NCBI GenBank assembly: GCA_006538405.1
Contig: BJKQ01000014.1
Location: forward strand, 310,001-374,000
Direction of reading: 5' to 3'
Length of the DNA: 64,000 nt
DNA from: Hansfordia pulvinata
Lineage: Eukaryota > Ascomycota > Sordariomycetes > Xylariales
The notes below the pieces were generated by a model. That model searched no databases, was not told the origin of the DNA, and saw nothing but the letters and a program-made list of their open reading frames with translations. How positions within the stretch are numbered: position 1 is the stretch's first letter; each line of letters opens with the position of its first letter. This document shows, piece after piece, positions 1 through 12,280 of this stretch. Position numbers and translations under genes: made by a program.

Positions 1-640
1 TTCAACTGGGGCAACACGCGTGTCATTGCCGGCGAGAGAGGCAAAAAGGTGGTCGTCACGGACGAGGGTAAGTTCGACCCTGCTTCGATTCCTCGCAAGA
101 AGTGGGAGGAATACCAGGCCGAGCTTTGGGACGCGCAGACTTCGCGTGGTGGAGACGACACGCGCTCCGAGGTGAGCGGCTACAGCTACGCCACCAAGCC
201 TGGCATGAACGTTGCGGTCTCCGAGTACTACGCTCCTTCTCGGCCAGGGTCCACCACCGGTATGCCTGCACCCTATGGCACCACCGGCGGCCACATGAGC
301 CGCATGTCCCTGGCCCCCAGCGAGATGCCAGGGAACCGGATGAGCCAGTTCGGTGGCTCGCAGTTCTTCGGCAACCAAGAGGTCGAGATGGCCAATCTCT
401 CTGGTCTTCCGAGCGACGATGCTCTGCTCGCTGAGATTCGCGAGATTCTGCGCACTGCAGACTTGATGACCGTCACCAAGAAGGGCATCAAGCAGGAGCT
501 GGAGAGACGCTTTGGCATCCCGCTGGATTCCAAGCGACCCTACATCAACAGCGGTAAGTTGTGTCCCTGGTTTGACTTTGCAGTTAACATGACTAACGTA
601 ACGAATAGCTACCGAGGCGCTCCTGTCCGGCCAGTTGTAG
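1..640 (+). CDS. Chitin synthase, class V/VII type, C-terminal end (partial)
   Basis: Only the last 194 residues are in the window; the gene enters from the left edge. Exon 1..553 is joined to 609..640 across a 55-bp intron (donor GTAAGT at 554, acceptor TAG at 608). The spliced frame ends in [12 protein letters not shown] and a stop at 638-640. The segment after the synthase core ([15 protein letters not shown], then [20 protein letters not shown]) and a closing DEK_C domain (about [12 protein letters not shown] to the end) are typical of the large class V/VII chitin synthases that carry an N-terminal myosin-like motor. These are plasma-membrane enzymes that polymerise UDP-GlcNAc into wall chitin at hyphal tips. 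The Ser/Gly/Met-rich linker between core and DEK_C is normally variable. The catalytic motifs and motor domain lie outside the window, so class V versus VII cannot be decided here. The gene is convergent with the FKBP gene downstream. Confidence 0.95.
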
Positions 641-2057
641 ATGGACTTTCCCATCCGACACTCACTTTCTTCCTGTAGTTGGCTGGTCACACATACACCA
701 TATTAGGACATAAATCTATAATCATTGACGCAGGACGCGAGGTATTTACCAAGAGCATAGCCATGTTTGGACAGTAAGGACTTGGGCTGGTTCTTAGAAG
801 CACATTTGCGAACGGCGTGCGGCATCAGAGGCTGCGGCATGGAGTCTCAATTCTTGTTTTTCTTTTTTTGGTTTCTGGCGCGCTCCACGTCTACCCATCA
901 TTGCGTCTTGAAGAATGGACACTCCATTTCCTCCCCAGGATTTCTCTTTAATGTTGGGAGCGACCGTGGTCATTTTGGATGTGGTATCATCTTTTCTTTA
1001 GAAGGACAGATCTCATGGGAAAGGGGCTATTTTCTATTTTCCCTTCTGGTTATCTCTCGGCTCAGCCCCGTCCCATTGGATGCGATGGAGTAGACGATGG
1101 GATCGAAGCCCAGCGCTCCACCACACCACGTACATACATGTAGTCACCACGGTAGAAAAGGAAGTCGATTCACTTGTTGCTTATCTCCTCATCAGCGACG
1201 AGTCGCCCCAGAGGCGTACAGAGATTTGTGAAGTTGGCGCGCAGTGTGAAGGGGCTGTCGTAGGAAATCTCCCGGTCACGTGGCGCCGTTGTAACACGCC
1301 CCGGAAGTGGGCGAGCGTACCAGGTACTCGTATCCTGCCACGCAGAGAGGCGCGGACGAGCCAATAGGGAATGTGCGGGAGGGCGCGTGGGGCGGGCGAG
1401 CGACTTGTGCGTCCAACAAAGCACCTGCCAGGCACGCGGCATTACCAACGGCGATACAGCATCGCAGGGGCGTGCCGGGCAGTGTGTAGAAGAAGGCCTG
1501 TGAAACCGATCAGGTGAAACGCATTGAGCTGGGCGTCCTCGTTGCGGAGTGGCGACGCTGCGATTTGATGAGACAGTGACCTGCTTACTGGCCCGGTCCC
1601 ACTCCCACTCCCAATGCCGGACCCCAAACCGTGTGCCACCTGCGGTGCGTGCGCGCCCACTGGGCAGGGCTTACGAGGGGTGGATCGCGGAAGAGCACGA
1701 GATGCCTCACATGCGACAGCTTCATGTGCAACGTGAAAGGGAGACCATAAGGAGCATGCGACGTGGGGCGTGGGGAAGTCATGGTATCTATTGTTTCCCA
1801 AGCTGGCCGATTGCGATGCGACCGCTGCTTTTACTCCGTGTATCATCATATTCACCCCATTGATCCACCCTCCGACGTCGATGTGACGAGTCATACCTGA
1901 CAGACCGAGTCATAGCCAGAAGAAGGCAGAGACCGCAGCCCAACGACATGATACGAGCGAGAGCATAATCGTGCGCAGGTGATACCCTGGCATGCTACTC
2001 CCGATAGAGAACTTTTGTCCACCACATGCTTTACAACAGTCTGTATATTTAATTGAT
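641..2057. other. Intergenic, convergent 3' regions
   Basis: About 1.4 kb lies between the stop codons of the chitin synthase and FKBP genes. It should contain both 3' untranslated regions. Open frames of up to about 150 codons are present on both strands, but none shows a family resemblance, low-noise codon use or a plausible exon structure. I see no RNA gene or repeat of note. Confidence 0.6.
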
Positions 2058-2877
2058 CTATTTGGCGGCCTTGAGGTGGACGTCGCTATAGGAGGGATGG
2101 TTAGCGCACAGTCCGCCCGTGATATGTTGCCGAGTAGGAGACTTACAAAACCAGGTCCGAGTTCGGGGGGATGTGGCCGTCGAATCCTCTGTAAGGAATA
2201 AGTTAGCCAACGGTTGCTCAGGCCGCGGGGCGTAGGATACACAAGCGCGCGAAGGGATGATCGCCAGAGCATTTTGCTGCCATTGATTGTGTTGCTGCTG
2301 CTGCTGCTGCTGCTGCTGGAAATGGAGATGGGCCTTACCTCGCGCCGTAGCCGTAGTCGCTGTGCAAATGAATGGTTAGCTGCTGAGGCGTAGCCTTCGC
2401 AGGGCATCATGGATGGGTGCAGCACATACCTGGTGATGTCCAATGTGGCCTTCTCGCCGACTTTCATTTGGGTCACACCCTCGTCCCAGCCTGGTGGTGC
2501 GCTTGTCAGCTAGCTGAACGGACACGCCGCGCAGTGCAACGTGGAAGGGGTGCGTTGCGCGAAGAGCAGCAGACACGGTAAAGGTGGCTACTTACCCTTG
2601 ATCAGGGCGCCGACGCCGATGGGGACGACAAAGTCGCCGCGGCCAACGGAGGAGTCAAACCTGGACGTCGAGCTTGGTCAGCGGATTGTGTTGCGGAAGG
2701 CATGGTGCGCCCAAGGGGGTGGGAAGAAGGCAACGGCGGCAGCGAGACGTACTGTTTGCCCTTGCCGTCAGGCTTGGAGGGGTCCTTGAGCCAGCCGGTG
2801 TACTCGATGGTGACCTCTTGGCCCTTGATGGCAACGGGGCCGGTGCCCTCTTGGGTCGTGCGCTTGGAGACACCCAT
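2058..2877 (-). CDS. FPR1: FKBP12-type peptidyl-prolyl cis-trans isomerase
   Basis: Six exons on the minus strand give an uninterrupted 113-residue protein: 2753..2877, 2596..2660, 2430..2490, 2339..2359, 2147..2188 and 2058..2085. All introns are GT-AG and all phases agree. The protein starts MGVSKRTTQEG, continues through VTIEYTGWL, KQFDSSVGRGDF, GVGALIKGWDEGVTQMKVGE and DYGYGARGFDGHIPPNSDLV, and ends FDVHLKAAK. This is the full length of a single-domain cytosolic FKBP, which catalyses proline isomerisation and is the receptor for FK506 and rapamycin. Drug-pocket positions such as the Asp of FDSS, the Trp of KGWDEG, the Tyr of DYGYG and the His of GHIPP are present. The loop usually read as GQVI(K/R)GW is GALIKGW here, so the pocket valine is leucine. 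The 21-nt fourth exon and 28-nt last exon are very small. Confidence 0.95.
2295..2318. repeat. (CTG)8 trinucleotide repeat inside FKBP intron 4
   Basis: Eight CTG units on the plus strand (CAG on the gene's own strand) lie in the 150-bp intron between the 21-nt exon 4 and exon 5 of the FKBP gene. The tract is intronic and does not encode polyglutamine. Confidence 0.9.
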
Positions 2878-3545
2878 TGTGAGTTGTGAGTTAAGAGTCG
2901 TCGAAGTGGGATGGTCGAGGTGGAGGGGGCGGAGTTGGTGGAAGAAGAAGGATGAGGGGCAGTACGAGTAGTGGGTGTTGTAGATGAGGAGGAAGAGCTA
3001 TCGAAAAGGTGCAAGTCAGGCGGGACGAGTACTCGTACTAGAGGGGGAAGTTAGTCATACCTTAAGTAAACCCAACGTCGAGGTACGAGTAGCTGAAGCG
3101 GAAAGGAGGAGCGACTTTTGGGTGGGTAGGGTGTATGTGCGGTACGGATCGGTGGTGGGCAGTGACGACCCTGGCGCGCCTACCTCCAGTGTCACGCCCA
3201 GCCTGGCAGCCTTGCTTGCACGGGGCGGGCGGCTAGAGAATAAGACGGGCTCCCCCCCGAGGAGATAGCGGGGTATTGGGTCCAAGGCGTGGACATGGGA
3301 GGCAGCAGCACGAGTAGCTGTAGCTGTAGCTAGAGGGAGCTGGAGGGCGCGAGAGGCAGTGGAGGTGCCACTGACGCAAGTCCCTGCCTAAGGTGCTGTG
3401 CGTGTCTGAAGGTATTGCGTCGCGACTCGGGTATATGCAAGTCTCCAGTCGAGCTGTTCTCATACGGAGGAGCTGCGAACTCACGTAGATGTACGGACGG
3501 CCAGCTCTATTGTGAGTACAAGGCACCTCCGGAGACATCTACATG

Positions 3546-3567
3546 TAGGTAGGTAGGTAGGTAGGTA
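3546..3567. repeat. (TAGG)n microsatellite
   Basis: Five and a half TAGG units in tandem. The same TAGG/CCTA vocabulary recurs at 4320-4337, 27704-27738, 51282-51301, 58719-58735, 59204-59216 and 60899-60985. Confidence 0.9.
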
Positions 3568-5905
3568 TCCGCGCCGCTTCGCCCGGGAGGGACGAGCAAG
3601 TGGCAGAGAGAAAAATTGATGGTGTTCGTCACATGGCTGGACAATCTGGAGGACTTCTCGTATTGCCCGCGCGCAGGTCGTGGGCACACCACAAAAGCCG
3701 GACGAGGCTTGATGCAGGGGCAAAGCAGCCCAAAGCGTGCAGTACTTGAGGGTACGATGCGATCGTCACATGTACATCCATGGATGCGTGGTGGGATGTT
3801 TAGCGTCGCTATGACCGATGATGTAAGACTGCCTACATCTCAGGAAAGCGCGGGCATGCCCTCGACTTCTTCGTGCTTCCATGAGTTCGTTTGTCCTCAC
3901 GAGTACTCGTTCGTAGCTCGGGCGTCGCCGGACGAGTCCGCGAGAAGGAAAATGCGTGAATCCCTACCTACCAGGTACCTAAAGGCATCATGCCAGGTAC
4001 CTAGATATGGATATTTGGGACGCTCACCTTCCGAGGAATCTGTGACGAGTAGTGGTGCCCAAATCTCGAAATATGCCCACGTTCTCGAGGATGAGTCTAT
4101 GTTGTCAGCCTTCCCACATCCCCTGTGCTGCGCGGAAGCGCTAGACATGGATATCCAGTGCGAGTTCTTGGTCGCTTTGGGCCACGATTCTCATGACCCT
4201 TGTTGCTCGTCGACCCCTACCTCCAGACCCAGCTTGTTTGCCCACATCTAGAATGGTACCTCCAATCTCAATCTCAAGGTCGAGCACAATGGGCACAGCG
4301 GTGCTGAGGGTACGAGTACCTAGGTAAGGTAAGGTAAGTATCTACATAGTGGGGCAGGTTGCCGACTCGCGGTGGCAGGCCGCCCCAGAAGGTGCAATCG
4401 GCTCCGATCCAAGCCCAAGACCCGTAGGCGTACGTTCCTTCCATGGATCTCCTTGCATTTGCCTCTTCCGGTCCATCATGACGGGGGCTCGTTTGTCTAG
4501 GTACGAGTAGGTCTACTCTATTCGCAACCTACCTCACCTAAAGATTCATGCTCAAGATCTCGTCCCCCGGCCCATGGAAGTACCTGTACATTTAATCGTG
4601 TCTACATAAGGTACCCATGCCCATACGTAGACCCAGAGTGTCCGATACATCGAGCCCCTCCCCCTTGGGTTGTCTCTATGCGTGCTCTTGTTCTCCTCAT
4701 CCTCCCCCGCCACTCTGCTTGGTCCGCAAATCCTCAACGCACCACTGGAATCAACCACTCGCCGCTACGAATACTCAGGCGGCCGCCCCTCCATGGCTGC
4801 CAAGTGTCCATCATCGCCCGAGATGGCTGTTTCGTGACCCAATCTGCCAGTTGCTTCATCTCTGGACAATCACGCGGCATGTCCCTGTCCCTGCCTTTCT
4901 CGTGTCGTTTTCTTTCTTGCCCCAATACCGTCGCCGTTGCCTCTGCCCGTACTGTTACCGTTGTCGTTGTCGATGCCGCCCCCCCGCGCGCGCGAGAACA
5001 AGCGAATGGGGAGACGCCATGAGGAACAAACTCGACACCGCCCTGGCTGGGTGCACACGACCACCGTGCTCGTACGCATCACAGCTCCCAGCGATCCCCT
5101 TGGTCACCCTCCTACTCGTACCTCACGCCCCCCTGCTTCTTTCCTTTTCTCTGATCCCTGCACCATTACCCACTACCACCACCGCTCGGGTGATGCGATT
5201 AGCTGACAACGGTTCTGCAGTGGGTGCAGATCTGTCGGCGGGGCAGCCCGAAGACGAGGTTGAGGCACACTAAAAGATCAAGATGAGAATGCTGCCCCGC
5301 CCCCGGGGCGTTGCGCCCATGGTCCAGGTTATCTGCCTCGTCTGCCACCGCCGCCGGCCTTGCCATCACCTGTCCCTGTTCCAGCCGCCGAGTAAGGACA
5401 CGATTGTCTGCCAGCACTCCAGAGCCCCCTGTCTCCAGAAGCCCGTCTCTTTTTGTCCCTTCCCCGGAAGCGCCCAGAGCCGGACCGTCCATCAGTAACC
5501 TGCCGGGACCCCTCCCCCCCCCTGTCTAAACCCACTGGCGCTCGATCCAATATCCAGCGACTTGCGCCGCTCAGAGCTGCAGAATGTGACACATCTCATC
5601 CATCTCGTGGTTATGACCTCGTCTGCGTTGCGCCCGGCGCTTACGAGTAGGGGCAGAATCCTCCTCGTCACCCACCCCCGATGGGCACCGTGGCACCCTT
5701 TACAACGCCCATCTCGTGCGTGTCTTGTCGTTGCGGCAGATGACGGCGCGCTCTTGGGAATGGTTGCCAACCATGACTCCCTTTCTCTCACGAAGAGCAC
5801 ATTCGCAGGATTTGTACGTATTTGGTTGTCCGTCAGCTCCTTCAACCCCAGAAGTCAGGTTCTCGACTTGCCGATTTTCGCAGCACGCAAGCCAGCCAAA
5901 TCCCG

Positions 5906-5923
5906 CCCCCCCCCCCCCCCCCC
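5906..5923. repeat. C18 homopolymer
   Basis: An uninterrupted run of 18 C. It is one of seven C or G runs of 12-21 bases in the window. Confidence 0.9.
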
Positions 5924-7002
5924 GCCTTCATAATCTGCCCTTTCTCGACAAGCAGTCTGCAAGTACTACGGGTACTATAATCCACATGTTATTGGTGGGC
6001 TGCATGCACACCCCTGCCCATGCCGTCGTCTCATATACTGGGAGCTGTTCCCTGCCGCATTTACGATTTGGGCTGTCGTATTCGCAAGCGCAGCCTTCAG
6101 ATCTTGCCCGGGCTTGCTGCCGCACTGCCGCCGCCTTATTGGCCCAGGAGATATCCGCCTCAAGGGGCGCCCGATGTTCCACACGTCCATCTTGGCCCGG
6201 TGCGTCGTTTTCATCGCCCAGCCCCCGGCCCGGCCACCCACGGGCCAGATGACAGCTGCAGGCAGTCTCCAGGCCCCAACAGCTGCGCGGCGGCGTCGCC
6301 TGGTTCTGGTCAGGGCCCGGCAGCAGAGGACAAGATAGCGGTGCCCCTGGTCGCGGAGTCGCTGCGAGGGCCGCGGCTAGGTGACCGCTGCGCCGCACCG
6401 GGATGTGCAGCTTTTCTCTGCTCGTACGAACAGATCACTTAACCGTTTCCGTTGGCTGCCGCTCGTGCTCGATGGCCCTACCGCATGCACGTTGGCAGAG
6501 ATCGATCCGTCGTCGCAAACGATGCCCCGGTCCAATAAATCCACACTGTCCCAGGGGGTTGCACACCAAGGTTGAATCGTTTTCGGATGCCGCGTCGACT
6601 TTGCAGGACGAGGCGTCTTTACAGGTGGGTTTCTGGGGGCTCACTCGTACGAGTACTCGTGACTGGCGTGACTGGTCCGCGGACTGGAGCTTTCTTTTCT
6701 TCTTCATCTTCAAACAAAGGTAATCATCGGCAGCTGGCACAGTACGAGTACCCATACCCACACGAGTGCGGCTGCATCCACGTCTCTCTCTCGCCGAGTA
6801 GTTACAACCCTGCCGCGCACGAGCGAGGGCATCAGGATATGGGTCTCTGTCCTTGCCGCATACCTGTAGCTGCATGGCTCGCGGGACATCCGGCTGAGCC
6901 AGCGGCGGTCTTTGAGATATCTTCCTGCTTCCAACATTGGTTGATCCCAGTTGGTGCATCTGATCGAATAACGATCCGATCCCTGCCTGGTAGTACTCGT
7001 GC

Positions 7003-7060
7003 TAGCTGAGGGAATAACGGATATGCTGGTTTAGCTGAGGGAATAACGGATATGCTGGTT
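7003..7060. repeat. Perfect 29-bp tandem duplication
   Basis: Two identical 29-bp copies, each beginning TAGCTGAGGGAATAACGG, lie head to tail (7003-7031 and 7032-7060). The absence of any mismatch suggests a recent duplication or an assembly artefact. Confidence 0.95.
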
Positions 7061-9368
7061 GCAGTATGGGCAGGACAGGGCGTCACGCACGCCAGGCGCT
7101 GTTACCAATCACGCCGGAGTTTGTGCTCTACGGTATGCCACGATATGTCACGAGAGGGTCGCGTACCGCCACAGCTCTGGTGCTACGGGTGCGATACGCA
7201 ATACGTGAGCCTGGGTCGGCTGCTCGCGGGTGATATCGGCGGCCGTTCGGCGAGGCTGTTGGCTGCGCTTCTCGTCACTATCGTGATGGGTCTTGGCATT
7301 CGCGGTGGGTGTCCGTATCTGCAAAGCCTCACATCGTCACTGGTCCTCGCCTTTCCGGGCACTGAGTTGCTTATTGTAAAGACATGTAGCCTCAACGTGA
7401 GGCTCAATCGAACACGGGTATCTTTTGATGTGGCCGCATCCGGCCGGAGTCGGGTTGCGACGCCCCGTCTGGCTTGAGAACCTCTTCCACATAGTGAGTT
7501 GTGGCCCAGGACTCTTAAGCCCAACAACGGCGCAGATTACCACGATCGGATATCAGTTGCACGACTTTGTCCTATTTGATCTCCTGTGGGTGCGAGAGCC
7601 CTCCTACCCATTTTAAATCTCACTGCAGCCACGGCTTCGGCGACGGGGAGATGAATGAAATACAACCAACTTCTCACCGGCAATGGATAAGCTACCATGG
7701 ATGAGGTAGGAAAGGTTCCCGGACAGGGCGCGGACTCTGGCAAGTTCTCGCTCCATGGCAATGGCCTCGTGTTGGCTCTGGCCGCCACTCAACCCGCAAT
7801 CACTGGCCGACGGCCTGGAGGAAGTTTCTTACAGACCCGTGAGTCGAGCTGTCTCACCTTCCTTGGAATGATGTTCCGTCTTCGAGGGTGCATGACCTCA
7901 ATAAATTGGGTGTGAGGACCGTGAAATGCAGTTCTGACCTCTTGCGACGAGTGGCTTCGACGGTTACGAGCAAGCAGAAAATCACCAAAAGAGCCCAAAA
8001 GCTGGGCTTTCACTCATTCATTCATTCATTCACTCTTTCTCTCAGGCCCTATACGACTGGCTCGATAAAGCTCAACCCGCAAGTTGAGCAGCAACGATGT
8101 CGTTCCCCGTCTCTCCGTGACCGAGACAGAGCCCAGCACAATATCCGGGCGGGAGGCGAGCCACTCCTCCGGTCGCCTACGTATTGCGAGCCAAGTGCCG
8201 TCTCGTCGCTCGAAGACGAATATCGGGCCAGCCGTGTCTTTCGGCCTGCGCGCGGCTGTCGGCGTGGATGTCTGTCTTGACATGGCTTCCCTCGAAGCTG
8301 TGAGGTTCCCGTGCTCGTGTAGAAAGGTGAGTATCGTGTGTTTTATGAGTTGAGTGGACACTGGGTCTCTCCGGTTCATGACCAGCGTGCTTGGGCGTCG
8401 CTGAGCGGGCCGAGCGGTGACGAATCGTTACTGTTCCTTCACCGATGGATTGCCTTCAAAGTCGTAGTAAGAACGCCTTCTCTTGAGTTCCGCAGGAGTC
8501 ACGTTGGCGCGCTCCTTGAGTTCTGCAGTCTCCACGAGTATCTCTTGCTGCCGAAGAATCTTGAAGCCGATGGGCAACTGCTCTAGTTAGTACTTCGTCA
8601 CCGATTGCGTAGGTTCAATGATGATTTTTTTCTCAAGGTGTTTCCTGCCCAGGCTGTGAGAGAGGGGTGTTTGCTGTAGCTCAACTCCCCTTTCCTGGGT
8701 TGTTTGTGACGGGTCGGTGCTGATGTCTCATTTATCAGTCCTGCTCTATTCGTACAACTAGTGGGGGTTACTGAGCGATACACTGATGTGAAGAAAACAC
8801 CAATACCAACACCAACACTCCCCTCTTTCCCTAATTGTATCTGCCTCGAGAGTGGCTGCCGGTCGGGCTTGGTCAGCTCTCTGAGGAAGACCTCTTGTGC
8901 CCGTCCTGCAATCCACATCTCTTGGGATCCGTCCCTGGGAGGCGGGAGAGGAAACCGCCATGTCGGTATTCTCACCCTCGACGACAACCAGCGTCACCCG
9001 AGCCAGCAGTCGGAGCAGGGCGAGGAGTGGTCCTCTTGTGCCGGACACACTGCGTTGGACTCCGGCTGTCTAGTCCTACGTCTCTACGGTTCCTGCACCA
9101 GTCCCGCCCAAGGGCCATAGAGACCAGTCCTGCCCCAAGGCCGCAGTGATCAAGTCGGCTGGCCCTCGAAAGGGGGAAAGCAAAGCCGTGCACCGGGAAC
9201 CGGCTTCGGCAATACCGGGAATGGGGTGAGGGGAGGGGAGGGGAGGGAAGGGATACCACGATAGCTTGGAGAAGGTTGCACCGCGGCGGTGCATCGTGTG
9301 TCAGCCAGTGTGGCCTCGAAAAGAGTCTGCCGCAACATGGCTCAGGCCGGATCTGGCTCGAACGGGCC

Positions 9369-9390
9369 TTTTTTTTTTTTTTTTTTTTTT
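9369..9390. repeat. T22 homopolymer
   Basis: A run of 22 T, followed by a pyrimidine-rich stretch to about 9465. A second run of 14 T lies at 9655-9668 in another C/T-rich patch (9620-9700). There is no target-site duplication or retroelement coding sequence to suggest a retroposon tail. Confidence 0.85.
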
Positions 9391-11162
9391 AACTCGTGTC
9401 CATTCTATGCTTTCCCTCTTCCCACCACGTCTTCCCCTTTTCTCCCCTCTCGTTCTCCTCATATAACCCCAAAACAGCACCCGGGCCCGAGACAACGATC
9501 GGGACGCCCCTACTCGTGCGCGTGCGCATGATACACCTGGACGGGGAAGATAAAAGCGGCGGGGCGAGATGACCAGATGACACGGCCCTCGCCGGGAGAT
9601 GAAACCAGCGTGACTTGCTCGATCGTCCCTTCTTTTTCTCTTTTTTCACTATTCTTTTTTTTTTTTTTCGTCTTCTTTCCTCTTTGCTCTTTCCTACTCC
9701 GCCTTGCCCGTCACGTATATTCCCAGATCGAAGGATAGACAGACAGACAGCCACACACAGAGAGTACACTCACTCCCCCTCGTCAACCTGAAACTGCACC
9801 CCGTCCCCTGTGCCAACTTTCAGGGTGCGCCCCCCTTCGGATCTTCGAGAATGTTTCTATTCCTATCCATTATCGCTATATATCCGGTGAATGCCTGCTC
9901 TTCTTTTTTTCCCTCCCCCGTATGGCCGGCGCCGCCGTCACGACTGGAAAGCCCGGGGGTGCGAAAGGCGAGTCGAGTGCCTTGCCAGTCGTTGAACCAA
10001 ATAAGCAACGAATCAATTAATCCCATCAATCCATATTCCCTGCCATCCAGTGCTCTTTTAACCAGCCGCAGTGGCCGTTCGTGGATTGACCTTTAATGTT
10101 GTTGTTGCCGTCCTCATTATATTTATCATTTACGATTATTATTGTTGTCATTCTGCCAATGGTCATCGTAGTCCCAGTTATCGGTTATTGCCACTCCTGG
10201 CCCTGGGCCGGGCTGTGTACCGTACTCGTGGAATGAGTATTGAAGGCTGAGAACTGTCCCGCCTCGAAACGCCCGGGCGGGCCTGCACCATGGCAATTGC
10301 GAGAAGAGATAGACTTGCGAGCTCGCGAGAGGTAGATATGATGGCAATGAGAGGGACTGCCAGCCAGTGCTCCCCGAAGACCTGCAGCCCTCGAGACGTC
10401 TCTGCGCTCCGTCTCAAGACGTCTCTTCCTGGCCGTCGAGCCACGTTGCAGCACGTCTTCATCATGGTTGAGGGAACCAACAAGCAGATAGATGGACGAC
10501 GACGGCGAAGACAACGACGGCAATGCAGACTCAAATGAGTCGACGCCCAGACTGACTGGCTGGCTCACTGCCTTCCGCCCGCCCCCAACTCAATCTGACC
10601 CCGTCACCGGGCGGACGTTGAGAGAGACACGCACGCAATCGCGCACGCCAAGTCCGAGCCGACTTCTCTCCCATATGTATCGCCTACGGAGCACTGCAGA
10701 GGCTCTTTCCAGCTGGCATTTCCGTGTCGGATGGAGGCGGTCCTCTGTTGGTCCGCCTCTCGTGCTGTGAGTGAGCGAGTGTGGGCTGGCGGTTGCCGAC
10801 GACGACGAAAAGTATTATTATTCTCGGTGACATCTAATATCCTCCCGCCCGCCTCGTCCGCCTCTCGCCGCGCCCTTGGCAATACGAGAACCCGATGTTA
10901 ACACACTCGTACGAGTAACAACTGGCCCGACTTCAAGTCCGGTTGGTGATCTGGCTCGGCCACTGCATCACAGCGCATGTGACGAGGCTGCCGGGCCGTG
11001 CAGAGCCAACCGACCGGCGTCGAAAGAAGCCTGCTGACCGGCGAGCCCGCGGAGGCGGGATATTCCCTCCTCGGGCCTGCAAGCAAGGCCACGTAACGTC
11101 ACGTAACTTGGGGCCCGCCCGTTGCGGTTCCTGGGAGCAGAGCAAGCAATACTCGCTTGACG

Positions 11163-11184
11163 GGACAGGACAGGACAGGACAGG
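11163..11184. repeat. (GACAG)n short tandem repeat
   Basis: Four to five GACAG units in tandem inside the gene-poor region. Confidence 0.85.
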
Positions 11185-11480
11185 GGAACTAACAACACCC
11201 TCCCGCCTAGCATATGCTCGTGATGAAAGACCGACGGAGTAAGTGACCGAGTGATTGAGTGACTGATTGACTGGGTGATTGATTTAATTGATTGAACTCA
11301 TGTGCATCCTGCGCCCGCGTAGGTAATCTTGGATGCACAGGGCCGGCGCGGCGTGGGCCCGTCAGCCGCTCCGGCCGTGGAGACGAGCGAGCATCGTACG
11401 CGTAGGTAGGCACGAGGGTGCCCGGTCGGTCCTATGCTTAGGGCATTTCTTGTTGTTATTCTCTGAGTTGTCATGACTCA

Positions 11481-11498
11481 GGGGGGGGGGGGGGGGGG
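11481..11498. repeat. G18 homopolymer
   Basis: An uninterrupted run of 18 G on the plus strand. Confidence 0.9.
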
Positions 11499-12259
11499 CT
11501 TACCTCTCTCTGCCTTTCGGCTGGTCCTAGAACTGACTGTCTTTGGGTTTATTAGTTGGGTATCTAAGTTAGTGAGCGCAGGCTGAGCCCGGAGGAATGC
11601 TCACCATGCGTCCTGGAGCCCCCCTACCCGTACAAGCAACGCCCCGACTTCTCATTTCCCGGGGCCTCGTCCCCCCCTCCCCTTTCCTCCCGCCGGGGCT
11701 GCGACTACAGCCCAGAGCATACGCGTAGCCGCCTGGTGAAGACGAGTACTCTGTATTACCATGTTGTCTGCCCCATACTAGTACTCGTACTAGTCTTGAT
11801 TGATCCTATTTTCGTCTGCCCCCCTACCGCGACTTGCACCCTTTCGGAGATACGAGTTCTCTTAACAGTTGTTGACTTCCAATCCAGTCCAAACCGCTCA
11901 CGACCCTGGCCCAGTCCGACCTGAGCACTAGTCGCCAACGGCTCTGATGAAGCACCCCGATGAAGAGAGATCGTGACGAGAGCCGACTAGTGAAGAAGGG
12001 TTAGCTGAGTGAGTTCCATGGCCAGGAAAGCCGGCAAGTGGGCGGCGTTTCCTCACCTCACCATACGATAGGACACCCCCCTTCTCGCATGAGCCCTGTC
12101 CCCCCTGCACAATAGCGCGACCAGCTGGCAAAGCATGGGAAATGAGCAGACGGGCCTAGCCAAGCCAACAGTCAATCTCCCGGGGCGAGTTGGTCACTCT
12201 TGCCTTGCTCTGTATCGTAGCCCCGAGCACCGCATGCAGTGATGGCGGCCCAAGTCCTG

Positions 12260-12280
12260 CCCCCCCCCCCCCCCCCCCCC
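12260..12280. repeat. C21 homopolymer
   Basis: An uninterrupted run of 21 C, the longest C/G homopolymer in the window. Confidence 0.9.

Noticed and set aside
9369..9390. Retroposon tail (T22)
   Set aside because: No target-site duplication, reverse transcriptase or SINE-like body was seen; the run sits in general C/T-rich DNA.
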